From Streptomyces vietnamensis (GTDB lineage Bacteria; Actinomycetota; Actinomycetes; Streptomycetales; Streptomycetaceae): a stretch of DNA of 64,000 nt. The DNA lies in contig NZ_CP010407.1 of the NCBI RefSeq assembly GCF_000830005.1, positions 7,762,001-7,826,000 on the forward strand, in the 5' to 3' direction. Below are positions 40,642 to 49,284 of this stretch, piece by piece; the first letter of the stretch is position 1; each line of letters begins with the position of its first letter. The notes beneath the pieces were generated by a model, which saw nothing but the letters and a program-made list of their open reading frames with translations, ran no database searches and was not told where the DNA came from. The position numbers and the translations under genes were made by a program.

Positions 40642-41357
40642 CGGTACTGCGGCCTCCCCTGTCCGACGGCCCCACGATCGGCGGGGCCTCGCCCAGTGCA
40701 GCGCCAGGGCGCGACCGGGGCAACCGAATTACGACCCCCTACCCACGCGACCCCACACCCACCTGGACGACGCCCCCGTGTGGGGCCCGCGCCGTGCTGG
40801 GCGTCGCCCCCGCCCGGGGCTTCGCCCCGCCCCGTGTGGGGCCCGCGCCCGTGCTGGACGGTGCCCTCCGCCGCCCGCCGTGCGGGCCCGCGCCCGACTG
40901 GCGTCGCCCCCGCCCGGGGCTTCGCCCCGCCCCGTGTGGCCCGCGCCGGACCGGGCATCGCCCCCGGCCCCGCCCGTGGGCCCGCGCCTGGGCTGGGCGT
41001 CGCCCACCCGCCGTGTGGGCAATCGTCCCGCTGGGGCGGGACGGGTGGGCACACGGGACGGCGCCCTTCAGCGGCGCCTCCGCGTTCCGAGCCTGGACCC
41101 GCACCCCAGCGGCGCCGCACGACGTGGTGCGGGTTCAGGCGTGGGAGCCTCGGGCGCCGGCGGGCGCGGGTCCGTTGTGCCCACCCGTTCCGCCCCAGCG
41201 GAACGATTGCCCACAACGGGGACGGCGGGGCGCCGCCCTGGCGGGTGCGGCGAGGGCGCGGCCCGCGACCGGGCCCGGCGGGGGCGCGGCCCACAACGGT
41301 CCGGCCCGGCGCGGGGCCCGACGTGCCGGGCCCCCCGACCCGGCGGACGATGAACGC
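40642..41357. repeat. Repeat-rich 0.7-kb intergenic region
   Basis: No convincing gene: all frames give Arg/Pro/Ala-rich translations. It contains a 39-bp exact direct repeat (40801-40839 and 40901-40939, with GCCCGGGGCTTCGCCCCGCC inside) spaced exactly 100 bp, and an inverted pair of ~42-bp elements (41013-41054 and 41174-41217). Each of the pair runs from TGTGGGCAATCGT through GCTGGGGC to GGGTGGGCACA and is itself palindromic at the centre. Similar elements are, from memory, widespread in Streptomyces intergenic DNA. The Eis-like gene's promoter must lie at the left end and that of the next oxidoreductase at the right end; I cannot place them. Confidence 0.75.
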
Positions 41358-42509
41358 ATGGACGGATCCCTGACCGGTCTGACCGACATCAGCACACCGG
41401 CCCGCCTGGCCGCCCCCGACGAGGGCGTCACCCCGCAGGAGCTCGCCCTCGCCGCCCGCAACCACGGACTGCCCCTGGAGGCCCTGCGGTACGACGTCAC
41501 CCCGCCCGGGCTGCACTACGTCCTCCTGCACTACGACATCCCCGCCACCGACGCCGACGGCTGGCGGCTCACGGTCGGCGGCCGGGTCCTCCGCCCCCTC
41601 GCCCTGGACCTCGCGGCGCTCCGCGCCCGCCCCGCCGTCACCCGCCGGGTGACCCTGGAGTGCGCCGGCAACGGCCGGGCCCGGCTCACCCCCCGCCCCG
41701 TCAGCCAGCCCTGGCTCGTCGAGGCCGTCGGGACCGCCGACTGGACCGGTGTCCCGCTGGCCGCCCTCCTCGCGGAGGCGGGCATCGCCGAGGGCGCGGT
41801 CGAGGCCGTGTTCACCGGCGCCGACCACGGCGTCGAGCGGGGCGTCGAGCAGGACTACCGCCGCAGCCTGCCCCTGGCGACGGCCGCCGACCCGGCGCGG
41901 GACGTCCTCGTCGCGTACGCGATGAACGGGGCGCCCCTGCCGCCGCAGCACGGCAGCCCGCTCCGGCTCGTCGTCCCCGGCTGGTACGGCATGGCGCACG
42001 TGAAGTGGCTCCACGACATCACGCTCAGCGACGCCCCGTACACCGGCTTCCAGCAGAGCGTCGCCTACCGCCTGCGCCGGGAGGCGGGCGAACCGGGGGA
42101 GCCCGTCACCCTCATCGCGCCCCGGGCCCTGATGGTGCCGCCCGGCTTCCCCGACTTCATGTCCCGCACCCGCGTCGTGCGCCCCGGCCCCGTGGCGCTC
42201 GCCGGGCGCGCCTGGTCCGGGCACGGTCCGGTGACCCGCGTCGAGGTCAGCGAGGACGGCGGCGCGGCCTGGGCCGACGCCGAGATCGAGCGGGACCCGG
42301 CGCACCCGTGGGCCTGGTCCGCCTGGCACGCCACCTGGACCGCGACGCCGGGACTGCGCCACCTGACGGTGCGGGCCACCGACGCCGCCGGGAACGTCCA
42401 GCCGCTGACCCCGCCCTGGAACCGCGGCGGCTTCGCCAACAACCTCGTCCAGCGGGTCGAGGTGCTCTGCACCCCGGACGCGTCCGTCGGCCGAGCGGGC
42501 GGCGCGTAG
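41358..42509 (+). CDS. Soluble sulfite oxidase-type molybdopterin oxidoreductase
   Basis: A 383-residue cytosolic protein without signal peptide. The molybdenum-binding domain shows LHYVLLHYDIPATDADGWRLTVGG, the Cys ligand in RRVTLECAGNGRARL, the WTGVPLAALL segment, and GSPLRLVVPGWYGMAHVKWL, all typical of the sulfite oxidase family. The C-terminal domain (GRAWSGHGPVTRVEVSEDGGAAW) is the Ig-like dimerisation module. No heme domain is attached, as in plant or bacterial sulfite dehydrogenase-like enzymes. Substrate unconfirmed. ATG at 41358 is used; the next gene, nadE, is separated by a strong hairpin. Confidence 0.85.
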   Translation: MDGSLTGLTDISTPARLAAPDEGVTPQELALAARNHGLPLEALRYDVTPPGLHYVLLHYDIPATDADGWRLTVGGRVLRPLALDLAALRARPAVTRRVTLECAGNGRARLTPRPVSQPWLVEAVGTADWTGVPLAALLAEAGIAEGAVEAVFTGADHGVERGVEQDYRRSLPLATAADPARDVLVAYAMNGAPLPPQHGSPLRLVVPGWYGMAHVKWLHDITLSDAPYTGFQQSVAYRLRREAGEPGEPVTLIAPRALMVPPGFPDFMSRTRVVRPGPVALAGRAWSGHGPVTRVEVSEDGGAAWADAEIERDPAHPWAWSAWHATWTATPGLRHLTVRATDAAGNVQPLTPPWNRGGFANNLVQRVEVLCTPDASVGRAGGA

Positions 42510-42510
42510 A

Positions 42511-42553
42511 GTCGACCCCGGTGCACCCCCGTGCCGGCGGGTGCACCGTCGAC
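42511..42553. terminator. Nested inverted repeat between the oxidoreductase and nadE
   Basis: CGGTGCACCC (42519-42528) pairs with GGGTGCACCG (42539-42548) around a 10-base loop, and GTCGAC flanks it on both sides (42511-42516 and 42548-42553). It begins two bases after the upstream stop codon and ends 22 bp before the nadE start, so it can serve as terminator or as a leader structure for nadE. Confidence 0.6.
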
Positions 42554-42575
42554 CGACCCTGACGAGGAGACTTTC

Positions 42576-43406
42576 GTGACCGACCCGGCGTCCACCGCCC
42601 TCCAGCTGCAGATCGCCCGGGACCTCCAGGTCGCCGAGACCTTCGACCCGAAGGCGGAGATCGAGCGCCGGGTGGCCTTCCTCACCGAGCGGCTCACCTC
42701 CACCGGCCTTCGCTCCCTCGTCCTCGGCATCAGCGGCGGCGTCGACTCCACCACCGCCGGCCGGCTCTGCCAGGTCGCCGTGGAGCGGGCCCGCGCGGCC
42801 GGTCACGACGCCACCTTCTACGCGATGCGCCTGCCGTACGGCGTCCAGGCCGACGAGCACGACGCGCAGACCGCCCTCGGCTTCATCCGCGCCGACCGGG
42901 TCCTCACCGTGGACGTCAAGGCGGCCAGCGACGCGGCCCTGGAGGCCTGCCTCGCCGGCGGGACGACCTTCCGCGACGCCCACCACCAGGACTTCGTGCA
43001 GGGCAACATCAAGGCCCGGCAGCGGATGATCGCCCAGTACGCGGTCGCCGGCGCCCACGACGGCCTCGTCGTCGGCACCGACCACGCCGCCGAGGCCGTC
43101 TCCGGCTTCTTCACCAAGTTCGGCGACGGCGCCGCCGACGTCGTCCCGCTGACCGGCCTGACCAAGCGGCGCGTCCGCGCGATCGCCGACGAGCTGGGCG
43201 CCCCGACCGAGCTCGTGTGGAAGACCCCCACGGCCGACCTGGAGACCCTCGACCCGGGCAAGGCCGACGAGGACGCGCTCGGCGTCACCTACGACGACAT
43301 CGACGACTTCCTGGAGGGGAAGCCGGTCGCGGAGACCGCGTACGCCACGATCGTCCGCCGCTACGAGCTCACCGAGCACAAGCGGCAGCTGCCGATCGCG
43401 CCCTGA
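42576..43406 (+). CDS. nadE: Ammonia-dependent NAD+ synthetase
   Basis: A 276-residue cytosolic enzyme that amidates nicotinic acid adenine dinucleotide with ATP and ammonia, the last step of NAD+ synthesis. The PP-loop ATPase motif is [17 protein letters not shown]; further signatures are [56 protein letters not shown] and the C-terminal [21 protein letters not shown]. No N-terminal nitrilase-type glutaminase domain is present, so it uses free ammonia. The GTG at 42576 has GAGGAGA upstream. Length is normal for the family. Confidence 0.95.
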   Translation: MTDPASTALQLQIARDLQVAETFDPKAEIERRVAFLTERLTSTGLRSLVLGISGGVDSTTAGRLCQVAVERARAAGHDATFYAMRLPYGVQADEHDAQTALGFIRADRVLTVDVKAASDAALEACLAGGTTFRDAHHQDFVQGNIKARQRMIAQYAVAGAHDGLVVGTDHAAEAVSGFFTKFGDGAADVVPLTGLTKRRVRAIADELGAPTELVWKTPTADLETLDPGKADEDALGVTYDDIDDFLEGKPVAETAYATIVRRYELTEHKRQLPIAP

Positions 43407-43511
43407 GCTCCTGAGGTCCTGAGGTCCTGAGCCTCTGAGCGGACGGCGCGGCACAGTCGGAGGATCCTGGAAGGGGTGCCCGGGCACCGGGCCCCCGGAA
43501 GGGAGCGCGCC

Positions 43512-43901
43512 ATGTTCGGCGAGACCACGGCGTACAGCGGCTTCTCGGTCGACGACCTCGACGCCGCGCGCGACTTCTACGGCGACGTCCTCGGCCTGAG
43601 GGTGGAGGAGACCGGCGGCCCGGAGGGGATGCGGATGCTGAACCTCGTCCTGCCCGGCGGGGCGCGGGTCTTCGTCTATCCCAAGGAGAACCACACCCCG
43701 GCCACCTTCACGATCCTCAACTTCGAGGTCGACGACATCGACCGGGCCGTCGACGAGCTGGTGGGGCGCGGGGTGACCTTCCAGCGCTACCCCGGCTTCG
43801 AGGCCGACGAGAAGGGCGTCGTGCGCGACGGGCACGGCCCCGCCGTCGCCTGGTTCACGGACCCGGCGGGCAACATCATCGCGGTCCTCTCGACCGGCTG
43901 A
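43512..43901 (+). CDS. VOC-superfamily (glyoxalase-like) protein
   Basis: A 129-residue single-module VOC protein made of two beta-alpha-beta-beta-beta units: SGFSVDDLDAARDFYGDVLGLRVEE and ILNFEVDDIDRAVDELVGRGVTFQ, ending WFTDPAGNIIAVLS. Family members are glyoxalases, dioxygenases or binding proteins; no specific role can be given. The N-terminal metal ligand seen in glyoxalase is replaced by hydrophobic residues. A short CCTGAGGT repeat lies in the spacer before it. Confidence 0.8.
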   Translation: MFGETTAYSGFSVDDLDAARDFYGDVLGLRVEETGGPEGMRMLNLVLPGGARVFVYPKENHTPATFTILNFEVDDIDRAVDELVGRGVTFQRYPGFEADEKGVVRDGHGPAVAWFTDPAGNIIAVLSTG

Positions 43902-43989
43902 CCGCGACGGCACGTTCCCGTCCCGGAAAGCCTCCCCGCCGTGTGATCCACTGTTCCCGCGGGGGGTACGAACAGGAGCAGGAGCAGCG

Positions 43990-45297
43990 TTGACCACCTA
44001 CCGCCAGCCGGGCCTCGTCCTCACCGACCACCGCTTCCCCGTCCCCCTCGACCACGCCCGCCCCGACGGCGAGCGCATCGAGGTCTTCGGCCGTGAGGTC
44101 GTCGCGGCCGACAAGGACCGATCCGGCCGCGAGAAGCTTCCCTGGCTGGTGTACCTGGAGGGCGGGCCCGGCTTCGGCGCCCGCCGCTTCATCGGCCCGC
44201 AGGCCTGGCTCGGCCGCGCCGTGAAGGAGTTCCGCGTCCTCCTCCTCGACCAGCGCGGCACCGGCCGCTCCACCCCGGCCAACCGCCAGACCCTGCCGCT
44301 GCGCGGCGGCCCGGCCGAGCAGGCGGAGTACCTGGCGCACTTCCGCGCCGACTCCATCGTCAAGGACTGCGAGCTGATCCGCCGCCGCCTCACCGACGGC
44401 GCCCCCTGGACCGTCCTCGGCCAGAGCTTCGGCGGCTTCTGCGCCACCCACTACCTCTCCACCGCCCCCGAGGGCCTGGAGCGGGTCCTCGTCACCGGCG
44501 GCCTGCCCTCCCTGTACGCGACCGCCGACGAGGTCTACCGCGCCGCCTACCCCCGTATCCGGCGGAAGAACGAGGCCCACTTCGCCCGCCACCCCCAGGA
44601 CGCGGAACGGGTCAACGCGATCGCCGCCCACCTCATCGACCACGAGGTCACCCTCCCCGGCGGCGGTCTCCTCACCGTCGAGGCCTTCCAGTCCCTCGGC
44701 ATCCTCCTCGGTTCCGGCGACGGCACCCACCAGCTCCATCTGCTCCTGGAGGGCGCCTTCGTGCCCACCCCGGGCGGGCCCGCGCTCTCCGACGCCTTCC
44801 TGGAGCAGGTCCAGGCGCACCTCTCGTACGCCGGACACCCGCTGTACGCCGTACTCCACGAGGCCATCTACGCCCAGGGGCAGGGCCCCACCGACTGGGC
44901 CGCCGAGCGCGTCCGCGCCGAGCACCCCGAGTTCGACGCCCGCACCGCGCTCGCCGAGGGCGCGCCGCTGCTCTTCACCGGCGAGACCGTCCATCCCTGG
45001 CACTTCACCACCGACCCCGCCCTGCGCCCGCTCCGCGAGACCGCCGAACTGCTCGCCGCGCGCACCGACTGGGAACCGCTGTACGACCCCGAGCGGCTCG
45101 CCGCCAACCAGGTCCCGGTGGCGGCCGCCGTCTACCAGGACGACATGTACGTCGACACCGCCCACTCCCTGGAGACCGCGCGCGCCGTGCGCGGCCTGCG
45201 GACCTGGGTGACCGACGAGTTCGAGCACGACGGGGTGCGGGCCGGCGGGCCGCGCGTCCTCGACCGGCTGCTCTCCCTCGCCAGGAGCGAGATCTGA
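43990..45297 (+). CDS. Alpha/beta-hydrolase peptidase of family S33 (proline iminopeptidase-like)
   Basis: A 435-residue cytosolic hydrolase. It shows LVYLEGGPGFGA (oxyanion region, HGGPG-like), LLDQRGTGRSTP, and the nucleophile elbow VLGQSFGGFCA with Ser; the catalytic His is probably in EFEHDGVRAGG near the end. These are the marks of prolyl aminopeptidases, which remove N-terminal Pro. TTG start at 43990 preceded by GGAGCAGGAGCAG. Stands alone ahead of the GntR-type regulator gene, with 77 bp between. Confidence 0.85.
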   Translation: MTTYRQPGLVLTDHRFPVPLDHARPDGERIEVFGREVVAADKDRSGREKLPWLVYLEGGPGFGARRFIGPQAWLGRAVKEFRVLLLDQRGTGRSTPANRQTLPLRGGPAEQAEYLAHFRADSIVKDCELIRRRLTDGAPWTVLGQSFGGFCATHYLSTAPEGLERVLVTGGLPSLYATADEVYRAAYPRIRRKNEAHFARHPQDAERVNAIAAHLIDHEVTLPGGGLLTVEAFQSLGILLGSGDGTHQLHLLLEGAFVPTPGGPALSDAFLEQVQAHLSYAGHPLYAVLHEAIYAQGQGPTDWAAERVRAEHPEFDARTALAEGAPLLFTGETVHPWHFTTDPALRPLRETAELLAARTDWEPLYDPERLAANQVPVAAAVYQDDMYVDTAHSLETARAVRGLRTWVTDEFEHDGVRAGGPRVLDRLLSLARSEI

Positions 45298-45374
45298 TCG
45301 CACGGGATCACGTTCCGACCGTTCGGGCATAGGATTCGGCGCGCAATCGATCAGCAAGGGAGCAAGGGGCCCGG

Positions 45375-46502
45375 ATGGCGGCACGCGAGACACCGGCGTC
45401 CGGCCGGGAGCTGAAGTTCCGGGCCCTCATGGCGGAGCTGCGGCGCGGCATCCTCGACGGCACCTGGCCCCCCGGCAGCAAGCTGCCCACCGAACGCGCG
45501 CTCGCCACCGAGACGGGCCTGTCCGTCACCACCGTCCGCCGCGCCTACGAGGACCTCGTCGCCCTCGGCCTCGTCGAACGGCGCCAGGGCGCGGGGACCT
45601 TCGCCGCCCACCGCCCCGAGCGCGACCGGGCCGACCGCCGGATCGTCGGCGTCCTCGTCCCCGACACCACCTTCTACTACCCGCGCGTCCTCCAGGGCAT
45701 CGAGAAGGAACTCGCGGCGGCCGGCGCCCGGCTCGTCCTCGCCTGCTCGCACTACGACCCCGCCGAGGAGGACGCCGCCGTCGAACGGCTCCTGTCCGCC
45801 GGGGTCCACGGCCTCCTCCTCGTACCCAGCCTGCACACCGCGACCGACCCGGGACGGCGCGCCGAGGAGCTCCTCGCCCTGCCCGTCCCCGCCGTCCTCG
45901 TCGAACGCCGGCTCGCCGCCCACGGCCCCGGCGACCCCACCGAGCACGTGTGCACCGACCACGAGGGCGGCGCCTACGACGCCGTGCGCCATCTGCGGGC
46001 CCTCGGGCACGAGCGGCTCGGGCTCGTCGCCCGCACCGACGCGCCCACCACCGCCCCCATCGAGTCCGGCTTCGCCCGCGCCCTCGCCGACCTCGGACTG
46101 CCCGCCCCGGCGTACGAGCGGGACGTGATGGCCCGCTGGGACCCGGACCGCGCCGACCTCGCTCTCGCCGCGCTGCGCGCCTCCGGCGTCACCGCCGCGC
46201 TCTGCTTCGGCGACCGGGAGGCCGCCCTGATGCTCGGGGCGGCCCGCCGGGCCGGCCTTCGGGTGCCGGAGGACCTCGCCCTGATCAGCTACGACAACGA
46301 GTTCGCGGACGTCGCGGAGACCCCGCTGACGGCCGTGTCGCCGCCCAAGTACCAGCTGGGCCGCCTCGCCGCGCAGATCCTGCTGCGACGACTGGCCGAG
46401 GGGGACGCGGCCCCGTTGCACCAGGTGCAGCTGCGACCGAGGCTCGTGGTCCGCGCCTCCTGCGGCGGCCGGGCGCGGGAGGCGCAAAAGTCCAAGCAGT
46501 GA
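45375..46502 (+). CDS. GntR-type regulator with LacI-like sugar-binding domain
   Basis: A 375-residue transcription factor. The N-terminal winged helix (about 12-80) has the GntR pattern ILDGTWPPGSKLPTERALATETGLSVTTVRRAYEDL...RRQGAGTF. The rest is a periplasmic-binding-protein-like domain of the LacI/GalR type (RRIVGVLVPDTTFYYPRVLQGIEKEL ... DLALISYDNEFADVAETPLTAVSPPKYQLGRLAAQ), as in AraR. It should sense a sugar. The SIS and PIG-L genes downstream on the same strand suggest an amino sugar and that this protein controls them. Confidence 0.88.
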   Translation: MAARETPASGRELKFRALMAELRRGILDGTWPPGSKLPTERALATETGLSVTTVRRAYEDLVALGLVERRQGAGTFAAHRPERDRADRRIVGVLVPDTTFYYPRVLQGIEKELAAAGARLVLACSHYDPAEEDAAVERLLSAGVHGLLLVPSLHTATDPGRRAEELLALPVPAVLVERRLAAHGPGDPTEHVCTDHEGGAYDAVRHLRALGHERLGLVARTDAPTTAPIESGFARALADLGLPAPAYERDVMARWDPDRADLALAALRASGVTAALCFGDREAALMLGAARRAGLRVPEDLALISYDNEFADVAETPLTAVSPPKYQLGRLAAQILLRRLAEGDAAPLHQVQLRPRLVVRASCGGRAREAQKSKQ

Positions 46503-46561
46503 GTACGGATTGCTCATGGTGTGCTCTGGTCGCGCACGGATACAACTCGGTCCGGACCCGT

Positions 46562-46620
46562 GAGGGACCCACAAGGGCCCACAAGGGACCCACGAGGGAC
46601 CCGCGAGGACCCACGAGGAG
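46562..46620. repeat. Degenerate 10-11-bp tandem repeats upstream of the SIS gene
   Basis: About five units built on GAGGGACCCAC / AAGGGCCCAC occupy the leader of the SIS gene, ending in GAGGAGAGGACC that supplies its ribosome site. Just upstream at 46549-46558 is the palindrome GGTCCGGACC, a possible operator for the adjacent GntR-type regulator. Confidence 0.7.
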
Positions 46621-46632
46621 AGGACCCGGACC

Positions 46633-47565
46633 ATGAGCACCCACGTCAGCGCGGAGATCGCCGGCCAGCCCGACTGCTGGCGCCGCGCCGCCGAGATCGC
46701 CGACCGCGACACCGGCCTGCTGCCGGCCCGCGGCGAGCGCGTCGCGGTCGTCGGCTGCGGCACCTCGTACTTCATCGCCCGCGCCTACGCGGCGCTGCGG
46801 GAGTCCCTCGGCGCGGGCGAGACCGACGCGTTCCCCGCCTCCGACACGACCCCGCTCGGCCGCGGCTACGACCGGATCGTCGCCCTCACCCGCTCCGGCA
46901 CCACCACGGAGGTCGTGGACCTGCTCGCCGGCGCCGCGGGCCGCGTCCCGACGCTCGTCGTCACCGGGGTCCCCGACAGCCCCGCCGGACGGCTCGCCGA
47001 CCGGATCGTCGACCTCGGCTTCGCCGACGAACGCTCCGTCGTCCAGACCCGGTTCGCCACCACCGCCCTCCAACTCCTGCGCGCCGGGCTCGGGGTGGAC
47101 CTCGGCCCGGCGATCGCCGACGCCGAACTCGTCCTGTACGAGCAGCTGCCGGCCGCCTGGGAGCGACGCGGCCAGTTCACCTTCCTCGGCACCGGCTGGA
47201 CCGTCGGACTCGCCGACGAGGCGGCGCTCAAGCTGCGCGAAGTGGCCCGCGCCTGGACGGAGTCGTACGCGGCGATGGAGTACCGCCACGGCCCGATCAC
47301 CATCAGCGACCGGGCGAGCCTGGTCTGCTGCATCGGCCCGGAGCCCTCCGGCCTCCGCGACGAAGTGGAGTCCACGGGCGCCCTGTTCGCCGCCGACGCG
47401 ATCGACCCGGTCGCGGCCCTCGTCCGCGTCCAGCGGCTCGCGGTCGCCCTCGCGGCCCGGCGCGGCCTCAACCCCGACCGCCCGCGGCACATCTCGCGCT
47501 CGGTCATCCTCGCCGGAGCGTTCCGCCCCACCGTGTCGGAGGCGACCCGTATCCTGCGCTCATGA
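46633..47565 (+). CDS. SIS-domain sugar isomerase/deaminase-like protein (AgaS/GlmS type)
   Basis: A 310-residue protein with two sugar isomerase (SIS) domains that bind phosphosugars. Motifs are VAVVGCGTSYFIARAYAAL, ALTRSGTTTEVVD and FLGTGWTVGLADEAALKLREVA, with AAMEYRHGPI close to the catalytic Glu/His of GlmS-type isomerases. No glutaminase domain. It sits between the GntR-type regulator and a PIG-L deacetylase; its stop overlaps the deacetylase start (ATGA). Together these look like a route for deacetylating and isomerising an N-acetylated sugar. Confidence 0.85.
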   Translation: MSTHVSAEIAGQPDCWRRAAEIADRDTGLLPARGERVAVVGCGTSYFIARAYAALRESLGAGETDAFPASDTTPLGRGYDRIVALTRSGTTTEVVDLLAGAAGRVPTLVVTGVPDSPAGRLADRIVDLGFADERSVVQTRFATTALQLLRAGLGVDLGPAIADAELVLYEQLPAAWERRGQFTFLGTGWTVGLADEAALKLREVARAWTESYAAMEYRHGPITISDRASLVCCIGPEPSGLRDEVESTGALFAADAIDPVAALVRVQRLAVALAARRGLNPDRPRHISRSVILAGAFRPTVSEATRILRS

Positions 47566-48314
47566 TCGACACGGATGCCCAGGAGCTCCTGGAGATGCCC
47601 GGCGACTGGACGCGCGCGCTCGCCGTCGTCGCCCACCCCGACGACCTGGAGTACGGCTGCGCGGCGGCCGTCGCCGCCTGGACGGACGCGGGGAAGGAGG
47701 TCACGTACGTCCTCGCCACCCGCGGCGAGGCCGGCATCGACACCCTCGCCCCGGACCTCTGCGGCCCGATCCGCGAGCAGGAGCAGCGGGACAGCGCGGC
47801 CGTCGTCGGCGTGGACACCGTCGAGTTCCTCGACCACCGCGACGGCGTGATCGAGTACGGTCTCGGGCTGCGCCGCGACATCGCGGCCGCGATCCGCCGC
47901 CACCGCCCGGAGCTCGTGATCACCCTCAACCACCGCGACACCTGGGGCGGCGGCCCGGGCGCCCCCTGGAACACCCCGGACCACCTGGCCGTCGGCCGCG
48001 CCACCCTCGACGCGGCCGCCGACGCGGGCAACCGCTGGATCTTCCCCGAACTGACCGACCAGGGCCTGGAGCCCTGGAACGGCGTCCGCTGGGTCGCGGT
48101 CGCCGCCTCCAGCACGCCGACCCACGCGATCGACGCGACCCCCGGCCTGGACCGCGCGATCCGCTCCCTCCTCTGCCACCGCGCCTACATCGAGGCCCTG
48201 ACGGACGAGGACCCGGAGAAGTACGTCCGCGACTTCCTGACCACGGCGACGTCCCGCGCATCGGCCCGCTTCGGCGACCGCCCGGCGGTCACGTTCGAAC
48301 TCTTCGCCCGCTAG
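47562..48314 (+). CDS. PIG-L family N-acetyl-sugar deacetylase
   Basis: A 250-residue zinc-dependent deacetylase-like protein. The metal motif is AVVAHPDDLEYGCA (H-P-D-D), the second ligand region is VITLNHRDTWGGGPG, and NTPDHLAVGRATLDAA supplies the third His. Relatives remove acetyl groups from GlcNAc conjugates (mycothiol pathway MshB, teicoplanin Orf2) or chitooligosaccharides. It is translationally coupled to the SIS gene. Its TAG stop is the start of a stop-codon palindromic element shared with the convergent VOC gene. Confidence 0.85.
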   Translation: MIDTDAQELLEMPGDWTRALAVVAHPDDLEYGCAAAVAAWTDAGKEVTYVLATRGEAGIDTLAPDLCGPIREQEQRDSAAVVGVDTVEFLDHRDGVIEYGLGLRRDIAAAIRRHRPELVITLNHRDTWGGGPGAPWNTPDHLAVGRATLDAAADAGNRWIFPELTDQGLEPWNGVRWVAVAASSTPTHAIDATPGLDRAIRSLLCHRAYIEALTDEDPEKYVRDFLTTATSRASARFGDRPAVTFELFAR

Positions 48315-48347
48315 GGCCCGTCCGACGATTCGCGGCGGATCAGGCCC
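48312..48347. terminator. Palindromic element spanning both stop codons of convergent genes
   Basis: TAGGGCCCGTCCGACG starts with the PIG-L stop, and CGGATCAGGCCC carries the complement of the TGA that ends the VOC gene. Outer arms GGGCC/GGCCC pair imperfectly. It is the same family as the elements at 20919 and 33738. Confidence 0.65.
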
Positions 48348-49116
48348 TCGGCATGGGCTTCATCACCGCGAAGACCGCGCCGAAGGGGTCGGCGAGCCAG
48401 GCGATGCGGCCGACGTCGGGGATGTCGGCGGCGGGCAGGACGACCGAGCCGCCGCCGCCCTGGGCCGTGCGGGAGGTCGCGTCGGGGTCCTCCACCGTGA
48501 AGTACGGGATCCAGCGCGAGGGATCTCCCTCGTTCTGGACCTCGGCGACGCCGCCGAAGGAGGCCTCCTCCTGGTCTCCCTCGGCGGTGGAGATCACCCG
48601 GTAGGTGATGCCGGGCGCCTCCATCAGCGACCAGCGCCAGCCGAACAGGGTCCGGTAGAAGGCGAGCGTGGACTCCGGGTCGGGGACGTGCAGTTCGGCC
48701 CAGAGGAGGGTGTCGGGGGCGGAGGTCCGCTCCAGGCCCTTCACCGTCCCCGGCTGCCAGACGGCGAACTCGGCGCCGGCCGGGTCGGTCAGGCAGGCCA
48801 TGCGGCCCGCGTCCATGACGTCGAAGGCCTCGACGCGCACGGTGCCTCCCGCCTCCTCGGCGGCCTTCTGGGTGGCGTCCGCGTCCGGGGTCTGGAAGTA
48901 CACCGTCCAGGCGCTGTGCGCGCCCTCGTCGAGCGGTCCCAGGGCCCCGACCGTGGCGCCGTCCTGCTGGAAGAAGCCGTAGCCGCCGGAGTCCGGGCCC
49001 GCCGACCGGAAGTCCCAGCCGAAGACCGCGCCGTAGAACGCGGCCGCGGCATCGGTGTCCGGGCTGCCGAGGTCGATCCAGTTGGGGGAGCCCTTGGTGA
49101 ACTGCGTACCGAGCAT
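48340..49116 (-). CDS. Two-module VOC-family protein
   Basis: A 258-residue protein with two glyoxalase-like modules: residues ~10-125 (WIDLGSPDTDAAAAFYGAVFGWDF ... LTDPAGAEFAVWQPG) and ~138-255 (WAELHVPDPESTLAFYRTLFGWRW ... LADPFGAVFAVMKP). The double-module form is common in Streptomyces, where some members are hydroxylase-like or drug-binding proteins. It diverges from the XRE-cupin regulator gene 168 bp away, so that regulator may control it. Confidence 0.82.
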   Translation of the reverse strand: MLGTQFTKGSPNWIDLGSPDTDAAAAFYGAVFGWDFRSAGPDSGGYGFFQQDGATVGALGPLDEGAHSAWTVYFQTPDADATQKAAEEAGGTVRVEAFDVMDAGRMACLTDPAGAEFAVWQPGTVKGLERTSAPDTLLWAELHVPDPESTLAFYRTLFGWRWSLMEAPGITYRVISTAEGDQEEASFGGVAEVQNEGDPSRWIPYFTVEDPDATSRTAQGGGGSVVLPAADIPDVGRIAWLADPFGAVFAVMKPMPRA

Positions 49117-49247
49117 GGGTGGTGTCCCGTCCTTGCGTCGTCCGTGGCCGAATGTGGTCACCATGGCCGATCCTCGCCCGCGGGCCCGTGCGGCGCAGCC
49201 CCAGCCGCCGCGTTTCATCCGGCCGGGCGACGGTTCGCCTCGCCGAT

Positions 49248-49283
49248 CGGCAAGGAATCTTGCCGTTTCTGCAACAATTGCCG
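49248..49283. promoter_or_regulatory. CGGCAA/TTGCCG operator at the XRE-cupin gene
   Basis: CGGCAAG (49248-49254), GAAT, CTTGCCG (49259-49265) form a perfect inverted repeat. A third half-site TTGCCG follows at 49278-49283, 18 bp after the second and directly next to the start codon. The placement suggests autorepression by the adjacent regulator. Confidence 0.65.
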
Positions 49284-49284
49284 T

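Noticed and set aside
43407..43440. CCTGAGGT short tandem repeat after nadE as a regulatory element
   Set aside because: Only two or three short units; too little to claim more than slippage.
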